Part shown: one piece after another, positions 46,435 to 54,789 of the stretch
How positions within the stretch are numbered: position 1 is the first letter of the stretch
How the letters are laid out: every line of letters begins with the position of its first letter
DNA from: Streptomyces tuirus
GTDB lineage: Bacteria > Actinomycetota > Actinomycetes > Streptomycetales > Streptomycetaceae
Reading direction: 5' to 3'
Assembly: GCA_018195615.1 (NCBI GenBank)
Contig: JAGTPG010000001.1
Coordinates: forward strand, 248,001-312,000
DNA length: 64,000 nt
The notes under the pieces: generated by a model
What the model was told of the DNA's origin: nothing
The model's database searches: none
Seen by the model: only the letters and a program-made list of their open reading frames with translations
Position numbers and translations under genes: made by a program

Positions 46435-47103
46435 ATGTCTGCGTCCGAGCTGGCCGAGGCGGAGGAGGAGGCGCGGCGGAAGAAGCGTGTCCCGTGGGGC
46501 GTGATAGCGCTTGTTCTGCTGACCGGCCTCGCCCTCATCCGGAATGGTTCGGGGGAGTTCGACGAGGGCCCGCCGCAGCCGGCGACGGCGGCCGCGGCGG
46601 ACAGCCGCGTACCGGGCGGCAGCTTCGCCGGGACCGTCCGGCCCGTGCCCTTCGCGCCCCCGGCCCGGATCAGGATCCCGGCGATCCAGGTCGACGCTCC
46701 GATCATCCCCGTGGGCCTGGACGCGGACGGCTGGGTCGACGCGCCGCCGCCGGACGATCCGAATCTGGCCGGCTGGTTCACCGGTGCGGTGACGCCGGGC
46801 GAGAAGGGCACCGCGGTCGTCGTCGGCCATGTCGACAACCAGTTGGGACCCGCCGTGTTCTACGCACTCGGCGCCCTGAAGAAGGGCAGCCGCGTGGAGA
46901 TCGCCCGACAGGACGGAAAGACCGTCGTGTTCGAGATCTACGGCATCGAGGTGTTCGAGAAGGACAACTTCCCCGGCGACCGTGTCTACGGTTCCAAGGG
47001 GGCCGCGGAACTGCGGGTCATCACCTGCGGGGGCGGTTTCTCCGAGCAGAACGGCTACGCGGGCAACGTCGTGACCTTCGCCCGCCTGGTCGAGGTGCGC
47101 TGA
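46435..47103 (+). CDS. Class F sortase
   Basis: The 222-residue transpeptidase has an N-terminal membrane helix (PWGVIALVLLTGLALIRNGS) and an extracellular sortase barrel. Catalytic residues are visible: His132 in VVVGHVDN, Cys198 in RVITCGGGF and Arg217 in VTFARLVEV. Class F enzymes are the actinobacterial housekeeping-like sortases with few known substrates. ATG 46435 is used; the ATG at 46428 is out of frame. It is the last rightward gene before a convergent deacetylase. Confidence 0.88.
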   Translation: MSASELAEAEEEARRKKRVPWGVIALVLLTGLALIRNGSGEFDEGPPQPATAAAADSRVPGGSFAGTVRPVPFAPPARIRIPAIQVDAPIIPVGLDADGWVDAPPPDDPNLAGWFTGAVTPGEKGTAVVVGHVDNQLGPAVFYALGALKKGSRVEIARQDGKTVVFEIYGIEVFEKDNFPGDRVYGSKGAAELRVITCGGGFSEQNGYAGNVVTFARLVEVR

Positions 47104-47137
47104 GCTCCCCGGCCGGGCGGGCGAGGACCCGGCATCC

Positions 47138-47970
47138 CTACGCCGGGTGCCGCCGGGGCACCGTGACGTGGTAGCCGGAGTCCAGCAGTTCGGGCAGATA
47201 GCGCCGCAGGGCGCGCACGCTCTGCGAGCGGTCGCCCCCGGCGTCGTGCGAGAGCACCACGACGCCGGGGGCGGCGCCGTTCTCCACCCGGCGCACGATG
47301 GACCGGGTTCCGGGGCTGGTCCAGTCGAGGGTGTCGAGCGTCCAGGCGAGCGGTTCCATGCCGAGCTCGGCGCCGAGCTGGAACGTGGCGCGGTTCCAGG
47401 CGCCGTAGGGGGCGCGGAACCACTCGGGGCGCTCGCCGTAGGCGTCCTCGATGACGTCGCAGGTGCGTTCCATCTCGGAGCGGATCTGCCGACGTGTGAG
47501 ACGGGTGAGCAGCGGGTGGGACCAGGTGTGGTTGCCGACCACATGGCCCTCGTCGGCCATCCGGGTCAGCAGGTCCTTGCTGTCCGCGGCCATCTCGCCG
47601 CACACGAAGAACATCGCGCGTACGTCGTACCTGGCCAGGGTGTCCAGGACGGCCGGGGTGTAGCGGGGTCGGGACCGTCGTCGAAGGTCAGCACCATGGT
47701 GCGGCCGCGTCCGGAGACGCGCAGCAGCGGTTCGCGGCGGACCAGGGTCCGGCGGGGCGCGGCGCGCGGCGGACCGTATCCGGTCAGGGGCTGGAGCCGG
47801 TACGCGGAGGAGTTGGGCGGTCGGCGGGCCTGGGGGCCCGCGGCCGGGAGGGACCCGGCGGGGCCGTCCCCGGTGGCCACCGAGAGCACACCGGCCGTGG
47901 CGGCCGCTCCCACGACGCCGGTGCCGGCGATCAGAACCCGGCGGCGGGTGAGCAACTGATCCTTCTTCAT
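47138..47970 (-). CDS. Secreted polysaccharide deacetylase (NodB homology; one frame break)
   Basis: The ATG at 47970 gives MKKDQLLTRRRVLIAGTGVV, a twin-arginine-type signal. The NodB domain has MVLTFDDGPDP (Asp97/98), GNHTWSHPLLTRLTRRQIRS (metal His), WFRAPYGAWNR and VVLSHDAGGDRSQSV. The frame breaks immediately after FDDGPDP; restoring one base to the four-base G run at 47665-47668 continues as RYTPAVLDTLARYDVRAMFF and gives 277 residues. The enzyme would remove N- or O-acetyl groups from peptidoglycan or another cell-surface glycan. Confidence 0.82.
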
Positions 47971-48361
47971 GACTCATCAGTCGCCCGGCGGAAGGCCGAC
48001 GCACCTGAGCAACACCGGTGCGGCGGCACGGTTTCACCCGGACGGCCCACGCGGACGGGTCAGCGACGGCGCACCAGGGTGAACGGTGAGGTCTGCCGGA
48101 CCGTCAGTCCGGTGAGGCGCGGGGCGCCTTGGAGTGGGGGTCGGCGGGCTCGGTCCCGTCCCCTCCGGCGAGGCCGAGCGCCGCCAGTGACAGCAGCCCT
48201 CCGTGGTGGCGGGCCGCCGTCCGCCCTTCGGGTGCCCTTTTCGCCACGACTTGCGCATCTGGGCGCCGACGCGGACGCACCGCCCTGCGCAGGCACGTTT
48301 TCGGTGCTCCTCGGGCCTCCCGCCCAGCGGCCGGACCTGGGGGTTCCGATAGCCTCACGGC
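47971..48361. other. 391-base region between deacetylase and universal stress gene
   Basis: It contains the divergent promoters. On the minus strand two short phases (ending SPFTLVRRR at about 48062 and GDGTEPADPHSKAPRASPD at 48104) look faintly protein-like and could be joined by one missing base, but no start, domain or ribosome-binding site supports a gene. CTGCCGGACCGTCAGTCCGG near 48091 contains a small imperfect dyad. Otherwise nothing was recognised. Confidence 0.3.
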
Positions 48362-48823
48362 GTGACGGAACAGCACGCCCATCAGTTCGAGCGGGGCACG
48401 GACGGCCCGAAGGTGATCGTGGTCGGGTTGGACGGCTCCGGCCCCTCCCTGCGGGCCGCTGCCTATGCCGCCGGCCTGGCCCGGCGGCAGCACGCCCTGC
48501 TCGCGGTGGTGTACGTCCAGCCGGTCCTGGCGGCGGGCGCGGCGCTCGGGGCGCCAGTGGCCGAGACGACCGACGAGATCGCCGAGGACCTGGTGGCGCA
48601 GATCCGGGACTCGGCGGAGCGGCTCAAGGGGATATTCGAGGTCCGCTGGGAGTTCCACACCTTCCGCGGCGACCCGTACAACGGCCTGGTGAAGGCGGCC
48701 GACGAACTCAAGGCGGACGCGGTGGTGGTGGGCGCCTCGGAGCAGGCGGGCCACCGGTTCGTCGGGTCGGTGGCGGTACGGCTGGTGAAGGCCGGGCGGT
48801 GGCCGGTGACGGTGGTGCCCTGA
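48362..48823 (+). CDS. Universal stress protein (UspA family)
   Basis: The 153-residue UspA-fold protein has VIVVGLDGSGPSLRAAAYAA, the strand LLAVVYVQPVLAAG and the C-terminal AVVVGASEQAGHRFVGSVAV with RWPVTVVP. The usual ATP motif G-2x-G-9x-G-S is altered: the second glycine is Glu in GASEQAG, so nucleotide binding may be weak or absent. The GTG start is the only one before the first strand. UspA proteins respond to starvation, hypoxia and redox stress. Confidence 0.82.
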   Translation: MTEQHAHQFERGTDGPKVIVVGLDGSGPSLRAAAYAAGLARRQHALLAVVYVQPVLAAGAALGAPVAETTDEIAEDLVAQIRDSAERLKGIFEVRWEFHTFRGDPYNGLVKAADELKADAVVVGASEQAGHRFVGSVAVRLVKAGRWPVTVVP

Positions 48824-48881
48824 CGGGTCCTAGGTCCATGGTCGGTGTACACGGGGTTCGAGGTGGCACGAGGATGCCGAG

Positions 48882-49318
48882 GTGACTTCTCGACCCTTCG
48901 ACGTGGACGCCTTCCTGCGCCGGCCCCTCACCGCCCGTCTCGCCACGAACGGCCCGACCGTACGGCCCGTCTGGTTCCTGTGGGAGGAGGACTCCTTCCG
49001 GGTCCTGACCGGGCCCTGGGCCGCCTCTTCGACCGGGTGCGGGCCGATCCCGAGGTCGCGCTGGTGGTCGACGAGTGCGATGTGGCGACGGGGCTGGTCC
49101 GGCAGGTGATCGCCCGGGGCCGGGCCGAGCTCGTGCCGTTCGACGTCGCACGGGGGCGGCGGAAGCTCGTGCGGTATCTGGGGGCGGACGAGGGGCGGTG
49201 GGACGAGCGGTTCGTGCACTATCTGTACGACGATCCGGCGGAACGCGGGACGGTGTGGCTGCGGCTGGAGCCGGCGTCCCTCGTCGTGAACGATCTCAGT
49301 TACGCCGTGGCCTCCTGA
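48882..49318 (+). CDS. Pyridoxamine 5'-phosphate oxidase-like (PPOX) flavin/F420 protein (one frame break)
   Basis: The split-barrel protein begins VTSRPFDVDAFLRRPLTARL, then ATNGPTVRPVWFLWEEDSFR and VLTGPWA. One base must be added at TGGGCCGCC (about 49018-49025) to continue as RLFDRVRADPEVALVVDECD and end VNDLSYAVAS, giving 145 residues. TxRPVWFLWEDxxF is typical of PPOX-type reductases using FMN or F420. GTG 48882 is preceded by GAGGATGCCGAG. The reaction is unknown; family members reduce small molecules or haem-related substrates. Confidence 0.75.
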
Positions 49319-49414
49319 GGCGGCCGAGTCCGTGTGCGGAGTCTTCCGCCACGGGAGCACCTGGAGCATCATGATCCGGCGTCACCGATTGCCGATCGCG
49401 AAAAGGTGAGGCAC

Positions 49415-50827
49415 ATGGCCGGGCTCCGTATGGGTGAAGGGATTCTCCGCCGCAAACCCATCGAACGGATCGAGGAGACGGAAGTCGGCAAGGGCGCGCA
49501 GTTGGAGCGTTCCCTGGGGCTGTGGCAGCTGACCGCCATCGGCGTCGGCGGCATCATCGGCGCGGGCATCTTCACGCTCGCGGGGACCGTGGCCAACGGT
49601 ACGGCGGGTCCGGCCGTGCTCGTCTCGTTCCTCATCGCGGGCGTCGCGAGTGCCGCGGCGGCGCTGTCCTACGCCGAGTTCGCCGGGCTCATCCCGAAGG
49701 CCGGTTCGGCGTACACGTACGGCTACGCGGTGCTGGGCGAGCTCGCGGGCTGGTTCATCGGCTGGGACCTGCTGCTGGAGTACACGGCGATCGTGGCGGT
49801 GGTCGCGATCGGCATCTCCGGTTACTTCAGCTTCCTGGTCGGCGAGATGGGCGCCGACCTGCCGAACTGGATGCTCGGCGCGCCCGGCACCGGTGACGGG
49901 CACAGAGTCGACCTGTTCGCGGCGCTGCTGTGCCTGCTCATCGCCTACCTGCTGAACCTCGGCATCAAGAACGCCGCCCGGTTCGAGACGGTCGTGGTGG
50001 TCCTGAAGGTCCTGGTCGTGCTGCTGGTGATCGGGGTCGGCGTGTTCCACATCGACACGGCGCACTACAACCCGTTCTTCCCGTACGGGGTCGGCGGAGC
50101 GTTCACCGGCGCGGCGACCGTGTTCTTCGCGGTGTTCGGCTACGACGCCATGTCGACGGCGGCCGAGGAGTCCAAGGACGCGCAGCGGCACATGCCGAAG
50201 GCGATCATCTACTCGCTCGTCATCTCGATGGTGCTGTACGTGGCGGCCTGCCTGGTCCTGACGGGCATGCAGGACTACAAGGACATCGACAAGGAGAGCG
50301 GCTTCTCGACGGCGTTCAAGTCGGTGGGTCTGAGCGGGCTGGCGGACGTCATCGCGGTGGGCGCGATCATCGGCATCCTCACGGTGATGTTCACGTTCAT
50401 GCTGGGCGTGACCCGGGTCTGGTTCTCCATGTCCCGTGACGGGCTGCTGCCCAAGTGGTTCGCGAAGACGCACCCGACGCGGCACGTGCCCACGCGTGTC
50501 ACCTGGATCGTGGGAGTGGCGTCGGCCGCCATCGCCGGGTTCCTGCCGATCGGCGAGGCGGCCGAGCTGACCAACATCGGGATCCTGCTGGCGTTCGTGG
50601 TGGTGTGCGCGGCGGTGATCGTGCTGCGCTACCGGCAGCCGGACCTGCCCCGCACGTTCCGCACGCCGTGGATGCCGGTCGTGCCGGCGGTGGGCATCGT
50701 CTTCTCGATCTGGCTGATCACGTTCCTGCAGTGGCAGACCTGGGCGCGGTTCGCCGTCTGGTTCGCGCTGGGGCTGGTGATCTACTTCGGGTACTCCTAC
50801 CGGCGCTCGGAGCTGGCGAGGCGCTGA
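49415..50827 (+). CDS. Amino acid permease (APC superfamily)
   Basis: The 470-residue transporter has about 12 membrane segments and the APC start LERSLGLWQLTAIGVGGIIG with AGIFTLAGTVA, followed by ALSYAEFAGLIPKAGSAYTY and FFAVFGYDAMSTAAEESKDA. The EESKDAQRHMPKAI loop and the overall length suit the cationic or broad-range amino acid transporter group. ATG 49415 after AAAAGGTGAG is chosen; upstream in-frame codons lack family similarity. It stands alone between the PPOX gene and a convergent CapA gene. Confidence 0.88.
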   Translation: MAGLRMGEGILRRKPIERIEETEVGKGAQLERSLGLWQLTAIGVGGIIGAGIFTLAGTVANGTAGPAVLVSFLIAGVASAAAALSYAEFAGLIPKAGSAYTYGYAVLGELAGWFIGWDLLLEYTAIVAVVAIGISGYFSFLVGEMGADLPNWMLGAPGTGDGHRVDLFAALLCLLIAYLLNLGIKNAARFETVVVVLKVLVVLLVIGVGVFHIDTAHYNPFFPYGVGGAFTGAATVFFAVFGYDAMSTAAEESKDAQRHMPKAIIYSLVISMVLYVAACLVLTGMQDYKDIDKESGFSTAFKSVGLSGLADVIAVGAIIGILTVMFTFMLGVTRVWFSMSRDGLLPKWFAKTHPTRHVPTRVTWIVGVASAAIAGFLPIGEAAELTNIGILLAFVVVCAAVIVLRYRQPDLPRTFRTPWMPVVPAVGIVFSIWLITFLQWQTWARFAVWFALGLVIYFGYSYRRSELARR

Positions 50828-50889
50828 GCGGGCGGCCGTCCCCCACCGGCCGTCCCCACCCGCCGGGCGGTCGGACGGCCTACTCCCCA

Positions 50890-52031
50890 TCACCAGGCCG
50901 TCCCGGCCGCGCCCCGGCTGAGCACGATGTCGCGGATGCGGTCGCGGACGGCCTGGGCCTCGGCGCCCTGGGCGATCGCCCGGTTGAGGTTCACGACCCG
51001 GCCGGCGTCGACGTCGAACAGCTGTGGGACGAACTCGGCCTTGGTGACCTCCCAGCGGCCGCCCGGCCGTGCGGGCGGGGCGAACGTGAAGCGGCCGAGG
51101 GTGGACTGGTTGCCGCGCGGGTCCTTGGCGCCCTGGTGGTTGGTCATCTCGCCGGCGATCTGATCGCCCATGCCGTAGATCACCCAGGTGCCGTTGACCT
51201 TCTCGTAGGCCTGGGGGACGTGGGCGTGGGTGCCGAGGATCAGGTCGATGTCGGGGCGGCCCCCGGTGCGCGCGGCGGTCAGGCTCCGGGCCAGGGTCAG
51301 CTGCCGCTCGTCGGGGGCGTCCTGCCATTCGGTGCCCCAGTGCAGGGAGACGACGACCACGTCGGCGCCCGCCCGGCGCGCGGCCCGGGCGTCCGCGAGG
51401 ATCTTCGCCTCGTCGATGAAGTTGACGGCCCACGGCCGGCCGTCCGGGAGTGCGAAGCCGTTGGTGTCGTAGGTGTAGGCGAGGTGCGCGATGTCGGCCG
51501 GGCCCGCCTGGAGCATCGTGACCGAGTGCGCCTCCTCCTCGGCGCGGGCGGAGCCGGCGTGCCGTACGCCCGCGCGGTCGAGGGCGTCGAGGGTGCGGCG
51601 GATGCCGTCGGCGCCGGCGTCGAGGGTGTGGTTGGAGGCGGTGGAGCAGCCGTCGTAACCGGTGGCGGCGAGGGCGCGCGCCACCTCGGGCGGGGACTTG
51701 AAGGTGGGGTAGCCGGTGTAGACGCCGCCCGTGCCGTAGACGGTCTCCATGTGGCACAGGGCCACGTCGGCCCGGGAGACGACGGAGCGGATCCCGGCCA
51801 GCATCGGCCGGAAGTCGTAGCCGGTGCCGCCCGCGTCGAAGCGGGCCCGGTCGATGATCGAGTCGTGCGGGAGGACGTCGCCGGAGGCGACCAGGGTGAA
51901 GCCGCGGGGTTTGACGGCGGCCGGTGCCGGGCGCGCGGGGCGTGCGGCTCATGGCTGCGGGCCTGGCAGGCGGCACCCGCGGCGAGGAGGACGGTCAGGG
52001 CCAGGGCCACCTGTCGACTGCGTGCGATCAT
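50890..52031 (-). CDS. CapA-family metallophosphatase-like exported protein (one frame break)
   Basis: The first 35 residues (MIARSRQVALALTVLLAAGA, then ACQARSHEPHAPRA) form a signal or lipoprotein leader. One base must be restored near 51929-51931 to continue as APAAVKPRGFTLVASGDVLP; the corrected length is 380. The CapA fold shows GDVLPHDSII, DVALCHMETVY, STASNHTLDAGADGI, VVSLHWGTEW and LGTHAHVPQAYEKV, the metal-binding residues of this calcineurin-like group. CapA is named from poly-gamma-glutamate capsule synthesis, but Streptomyces homologues are uncharacterised. It is divergent from the sigma-factor gene. Confidence 0.8.
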
Positions 52032-52157
52032 CCATTCACCCCGTTGTGGGCGTTGTGGTCGTATTTACGCACAAACAGGAAAGAGGGCTCACCCTGCCTC
52101 ACGCGGCTCCGACACGCTCATCAGCCCGTCGCGCACCCACATGGCCGGGCGCCGTGA

Positions 52158-52200
52158 CCGTTCGTCGAACCGTTCGTCGACGCGATCGACCGTCCGTCGC
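52158..52200. repeat. Short direct repeats upstream of the sigma-factor gene
   Basis: CCGTTCGTCGAA (52158-52169) and CCGTTCGTCGAC (52170-52181) are adjacent 12-base units. A degenerate third unit, CCGTCCGTCGC, is at 52190-52200. GTTCG-T-CGAAC at 52160-52170 is also a dyad. They lie 54-96 bases before the sigma start and could be an activator or repressor site. Confidence 0.4.
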
Positions 52201-52253
52201 ACAGCCGTGTGTGTGCCCTGTCCCCGCACTGCGCCCTGAGGTGGCATACGGCC

Positions 52254-52799
52254 ATGACGGCCGGATCCACTCTCACCAACGGGACGACCGCCGAGCACGA
52301 GCTCGCCGCACTGCAGCGGGAGCACGGCCGGCCCCTCTTCGCGCTCCTGCTCCGGCTCTGCGACGGCGACCGGCAGCGCGCGGAGGACCTGGTCCAGGAG
52401 ACGCTCGTACGCGCCTGGCAGCACCCCGAGGCCCTGCGCGCCGACGACTTCGAGTCCGTACGGCCCTGGCTGATGACCGTCGGGCGGCGGCTCGCGATCG
52501 ACGCGCGGCGCGCCCGGCAGGCCCGTCCCGCCGAGGTCGGCGACGCCGTGCTGGAGAACGCGCGGGTCATCTCCGACCACGCCGAGCGGGCCGCCGCGAT
52601 GCTCGACGTCCGCCAGGCTGTGAAGACACTCACTCCGGAGCACCGTGAAGTCCTGGTGCTCGTGTACTTCCAGGGGGCGAGTGTGGCGGAAGCCGCGGCG
52701 ACCCTCGGGATTCCGCCCGGTACCGTGAAGTCCCGCGCGTACTACGCGCTGCGCGCCCTGCGCCGGGTGCTTCCGGGATACGCCGCCGACCTGCGCTGA
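52254..52799 (+). CDS. ECF-type RNA polymerase sigma factor (SigL/SigK-like)
   Basis: The 181-residue sigma factor has region 2 (LFALLLRLCDGDRQRAEDLV, QETLVRAWQHPEAL, RPWLMTVGRRLAIDARRA) and region 4 (TPEHREVLVLVYFQGASVAE, AAATLGIPPGTVKSRAYYAL). The APPGTVKSR helix-turn-helix is the -35 reader. The ATG at 52254 gives the family's usual length. A zinc-finger anti-sigma gene follows after one intervening gene, a common control arrangement in which the anti-sigma protein holds the sigma factor at the membrane. Confidence 0.9.
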   Translation: MTAGSTLTNGTTAEHELAALQREHGRPLFALLLRLCDGDRQRAEDLVQETLVRAWQHPEALRADDFESVRPWLMTVGRRLAIDARRARQARPAEVGDAVLENARVISDHAERAAAMLDVRQAVKTLTPEHREVLVLVYFQGASVAEAAATLGIPPGTVKSRAYYALRALRRVLPGYAADLR

Positions 52800-52951
52800 A
52801 ACCAATGGAAGGGTCAAGCCTCCGTAAAGCGCCTTGCTGAGGACCCCGGTTGAGTAATCGGCTGTTCTCATCCGTGTTCCGGAGGGGGCCGTCAGCGCCC
52901 CCGGAGCCCGGTGTCGGGCGACGCGCACGTACCGGAGGAAGGCAGGAAGGG

Positions 52952-53460
52952 ATGCAGCACAGAGAGCAGGAGAGCACGGACGGCGGCGGCGAACTCACCG
53001 TCCCCATGGCGTGGTTGTACGCCGAGTACATCGCCGACGAGCTGCTGCGGACCGGCGATCTGATGCCGCCGACGTCCTTCGAGTTCCGCGCCGGGCGGGA
53101 TGCCCTGGCGCTGACCATCTTCCTCTCCGACACCGAGGGGAGCTGTCCGGCATCCGGGTGGTCACGCAGTTGGAGACCTGGCTGTCGCTGACCGCGTACG
53201 ACCAGCCGTGGCAGGAGTGGGTGCGCGATCGGCTGGCCGAGCTCACCGCCGAGGCCGCCGGGTCCGGTCGGCCGGCGCCGGACCTGGAACTGGCGGAGGA
53301 GGCGTGGCGCTGGCTCCAGGAGACGGAGCTGCTGGCGCCCGACCTGAACGCGGTCCCGGGCGGTGCTCCGGTGGTCGCCGAGGACGAGGGGCCGAAGGTC
53401 TGGACGCCCGCCTGGCAGCTCGGACTGCCGCTGGGACACCTCGCGATCCATCTTTTTTAG
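52952..53460 (+). CDS. Conserved hypothetical protein between sigma and anti-sigma genes (one frame break)
   Basis: The start ATG 52952 follows GGAAGG. The protein reads MQHREQESTDGGGELTVPMA, WLYAEYIADELLRTGDLMPP and ALALTIFLSDTEG. After one base is restored to the G run at 53137-53140, it continues as ELSGIRVVTQLETWLSLTAY, with ending AWQLGLPLGHLAIHLF; corrected length 169. It is acidic and Trp-rich, with no signal, membrane helix or metal motif. I recognise no domain. Its position in the sigma group suggests a link to that regulon, but no function can be given. Confidence 0.6.
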
Positions 53461-53611
53461 ATTTCTGCGAACCGGGACCAATCCGCGGCCCGGAGCGCTC
53501 CGAATCCTTAGGTTGCGATTGTGTCGCCGGCTTGAGTGATTCCGCTGCCTGGTCCGTACCGGTGGGAGCAAGGAGTAACCCCACCCGCACCCAACGGCAC
53601 GAGGATTCGGC

Positions 53612-54271
53612 ATGAGGTCCCTGGAAAGGCATCGCGACGTCGGCGCCTACGCGCTCGGCGTGCTGGACGAGGCGGAGGCCTTCCGCTTCGAGGACCACCT
53701 CATGGAGTGCCCTCGGTGCGCTGCAGAGGTGACGGAGTTCGGCGCCACGACAAGGCAGTTGATGCTGTACCGGCGGGCGACGCCGCGATTCGTGCACCCG
53801 ATGGCGCAGCCCGGTCCGCGCATGCTGGACCGGCTGCTGGCCGAGGTGGCGACCCGGCGCCGGGCCGGTCGCAGACGGCTGCTGTTCGCCATGGCCGCGT
53901 CGGTGGCGTTCGCGGTGTCGGTGCCCGGGATCGCGATGATGGCCCAGGGCGGCAGCGAGGATCCGCCCGTGCGGGTCGCGGCGACCGACGCGCGGACCGG
54001 GGTGTGGGCGCAGGTCACGACGGAGGACGAGGCCTCGGGCAGCCAGGTCGAGCTGAAGGTGAAGGACTCGGCGGGCTCCCGCCCCTGCCATCTGGTCATC
54101 GTCGGTCGCGACGGCAGCGAGGAGACCGCGACGAGCTGGCACGGGCCGGGTCACGACGCCCAGCCCCACACGATGATGGCCAGTTCCTCCATGCACCCCG
54201 ACGAGATCGCCCGCTACGAGATCCGCACGGCGACCGGCGAGCGTCTGGTGATGTTGGAGCCGCCGAGCTAG
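53612..54271 (+). CDS. Zinc-finger anti-sigma factor (membrane-anchored)
   Basis: The 219-residue protein has an N-terminal ZAS motif, HLMECPRCAAEV (His29, Cys33, Cys36, the HxxxCxxC form), that binds ECF sigma factors. One membrane helix follows (LLFAMAASVAFAVSVPGIAM, about residues 90-110), then an extracellular domain (WAQVTTEDEASGSQVELKVK, HLVIVGRDGSEETATSWHGP). This is the RskA/RslA layout: the outer domain senses the signal and the inner zinc finger holds the sigma factor. The ZAS cysteines allow redox sensing as in RsrA, though that is not shown here. Confidence 0.85.
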   Translation: MRSLERHRDVGAYALGVLDEAEAFRFEDHLMECPRCAAEVTEFGATTRQLMLYRRATPRFVHPMAQPGPRMLDRLLAEVATRRRAGRRRLLFAMAASVAFAVSVPGIAMMAQGGSEDPPVRVAATDARTGVWAQVTTEDEASGSQVELKVKDSAGSRPCHLVIVGRDGSEETATSWHGPGHDAQPHTMMASSSMHPDEIARYEIRTATGERLVMLEPPS

Positions 54272-54396
54272 TCCGGTGCTGATTTGCCAGCGCACAGTCC
54301 TGGGCGGAGACTGAAAACACCGACGTGGAGCATCTGTTGGCCCGCTGAAGGCCGCTTCACGCCGCCCCTGCGAGTACGAACGAAGGGGCTGAGCCG

Positions 54397-54789
54397 GTGG
54401 AGAGGGAATTGATGATCCTCCTCTCCGAGGAGGAAGCGGACGCCGAACGCGTGGCGGAACTGACCGGCTATTTGCGCGAGGAACTTCTCGACATCGAGGT
54501 GGACGACGTCACCGCGCTGCCCGCCGAGGAGGCACCGCCCGGTGCGCGAGCCGTGGACGTCGCTCAGGTCGGTGCGCTGCTGGTGGCCCTGGGCAGCTCG
54601 GCGACCGCCCTGAACCAGGTGGTGACCGTGGTCCGGTCGTGGCTGGGCCGGTGCCGTGACACACGCCCCTCGTTGCATCTGGAGATGGAGGGCGACGTCC
54701 TGGAGGTGTCCCAGGCGACCGACGAGCAGGTCGAGGAGGCGTTCAAGACCTTCGTCCGACGCCATTCCACGGCCGGAGCGCCGCCATGA
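54397..54789 (+). CDS. EACC1-type effector-associated protein
   Basis: The 130-residue product starts at GTG 54397 after AAGGGG. It has a short acidic N-terminus, a likely membrane-proximal helix (ALLVALGSSATALNQVVTVV) followed by RSWLGRC, and a beta strand pair (LHLEMEGDVLEVSQATDEQV). This matches the effector-associated constant component EACC1 as I know it: a small protein placed next to caspase, trypsin or other effectors in predicted actinobacterial conflict systems. Its stop overlaps the caspase start (ATGA), supporting a functional pair. The biochemical role of EACC1 is unknown. Confidence 0.72.
   Translation: MERELMILLSEEEADAERVAELTGYLREELLDIEVDDVTALPAEEAPPGARAVDVAQVGALLVALGSSATALNQVVTVVRSWLGRCRDTRPSLHLEMEGDVLEVSQATDEQVEEAFKTFVRRHSTAGAPP

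Noticed and set aside
48060..48300. Possible small minus-strand gene ending SPFTLVRRR
   Set aside because: Needs a frame correction, has no supported start or ribosome-binding site, and matches no family I know. Left in the intergenic description.
49382..51976. Minus-strand open frame of 864 codons opposite the permease
   Set aside because: Shadow of the permease and out of phase with the CapA gene in its first part; no domain visible.
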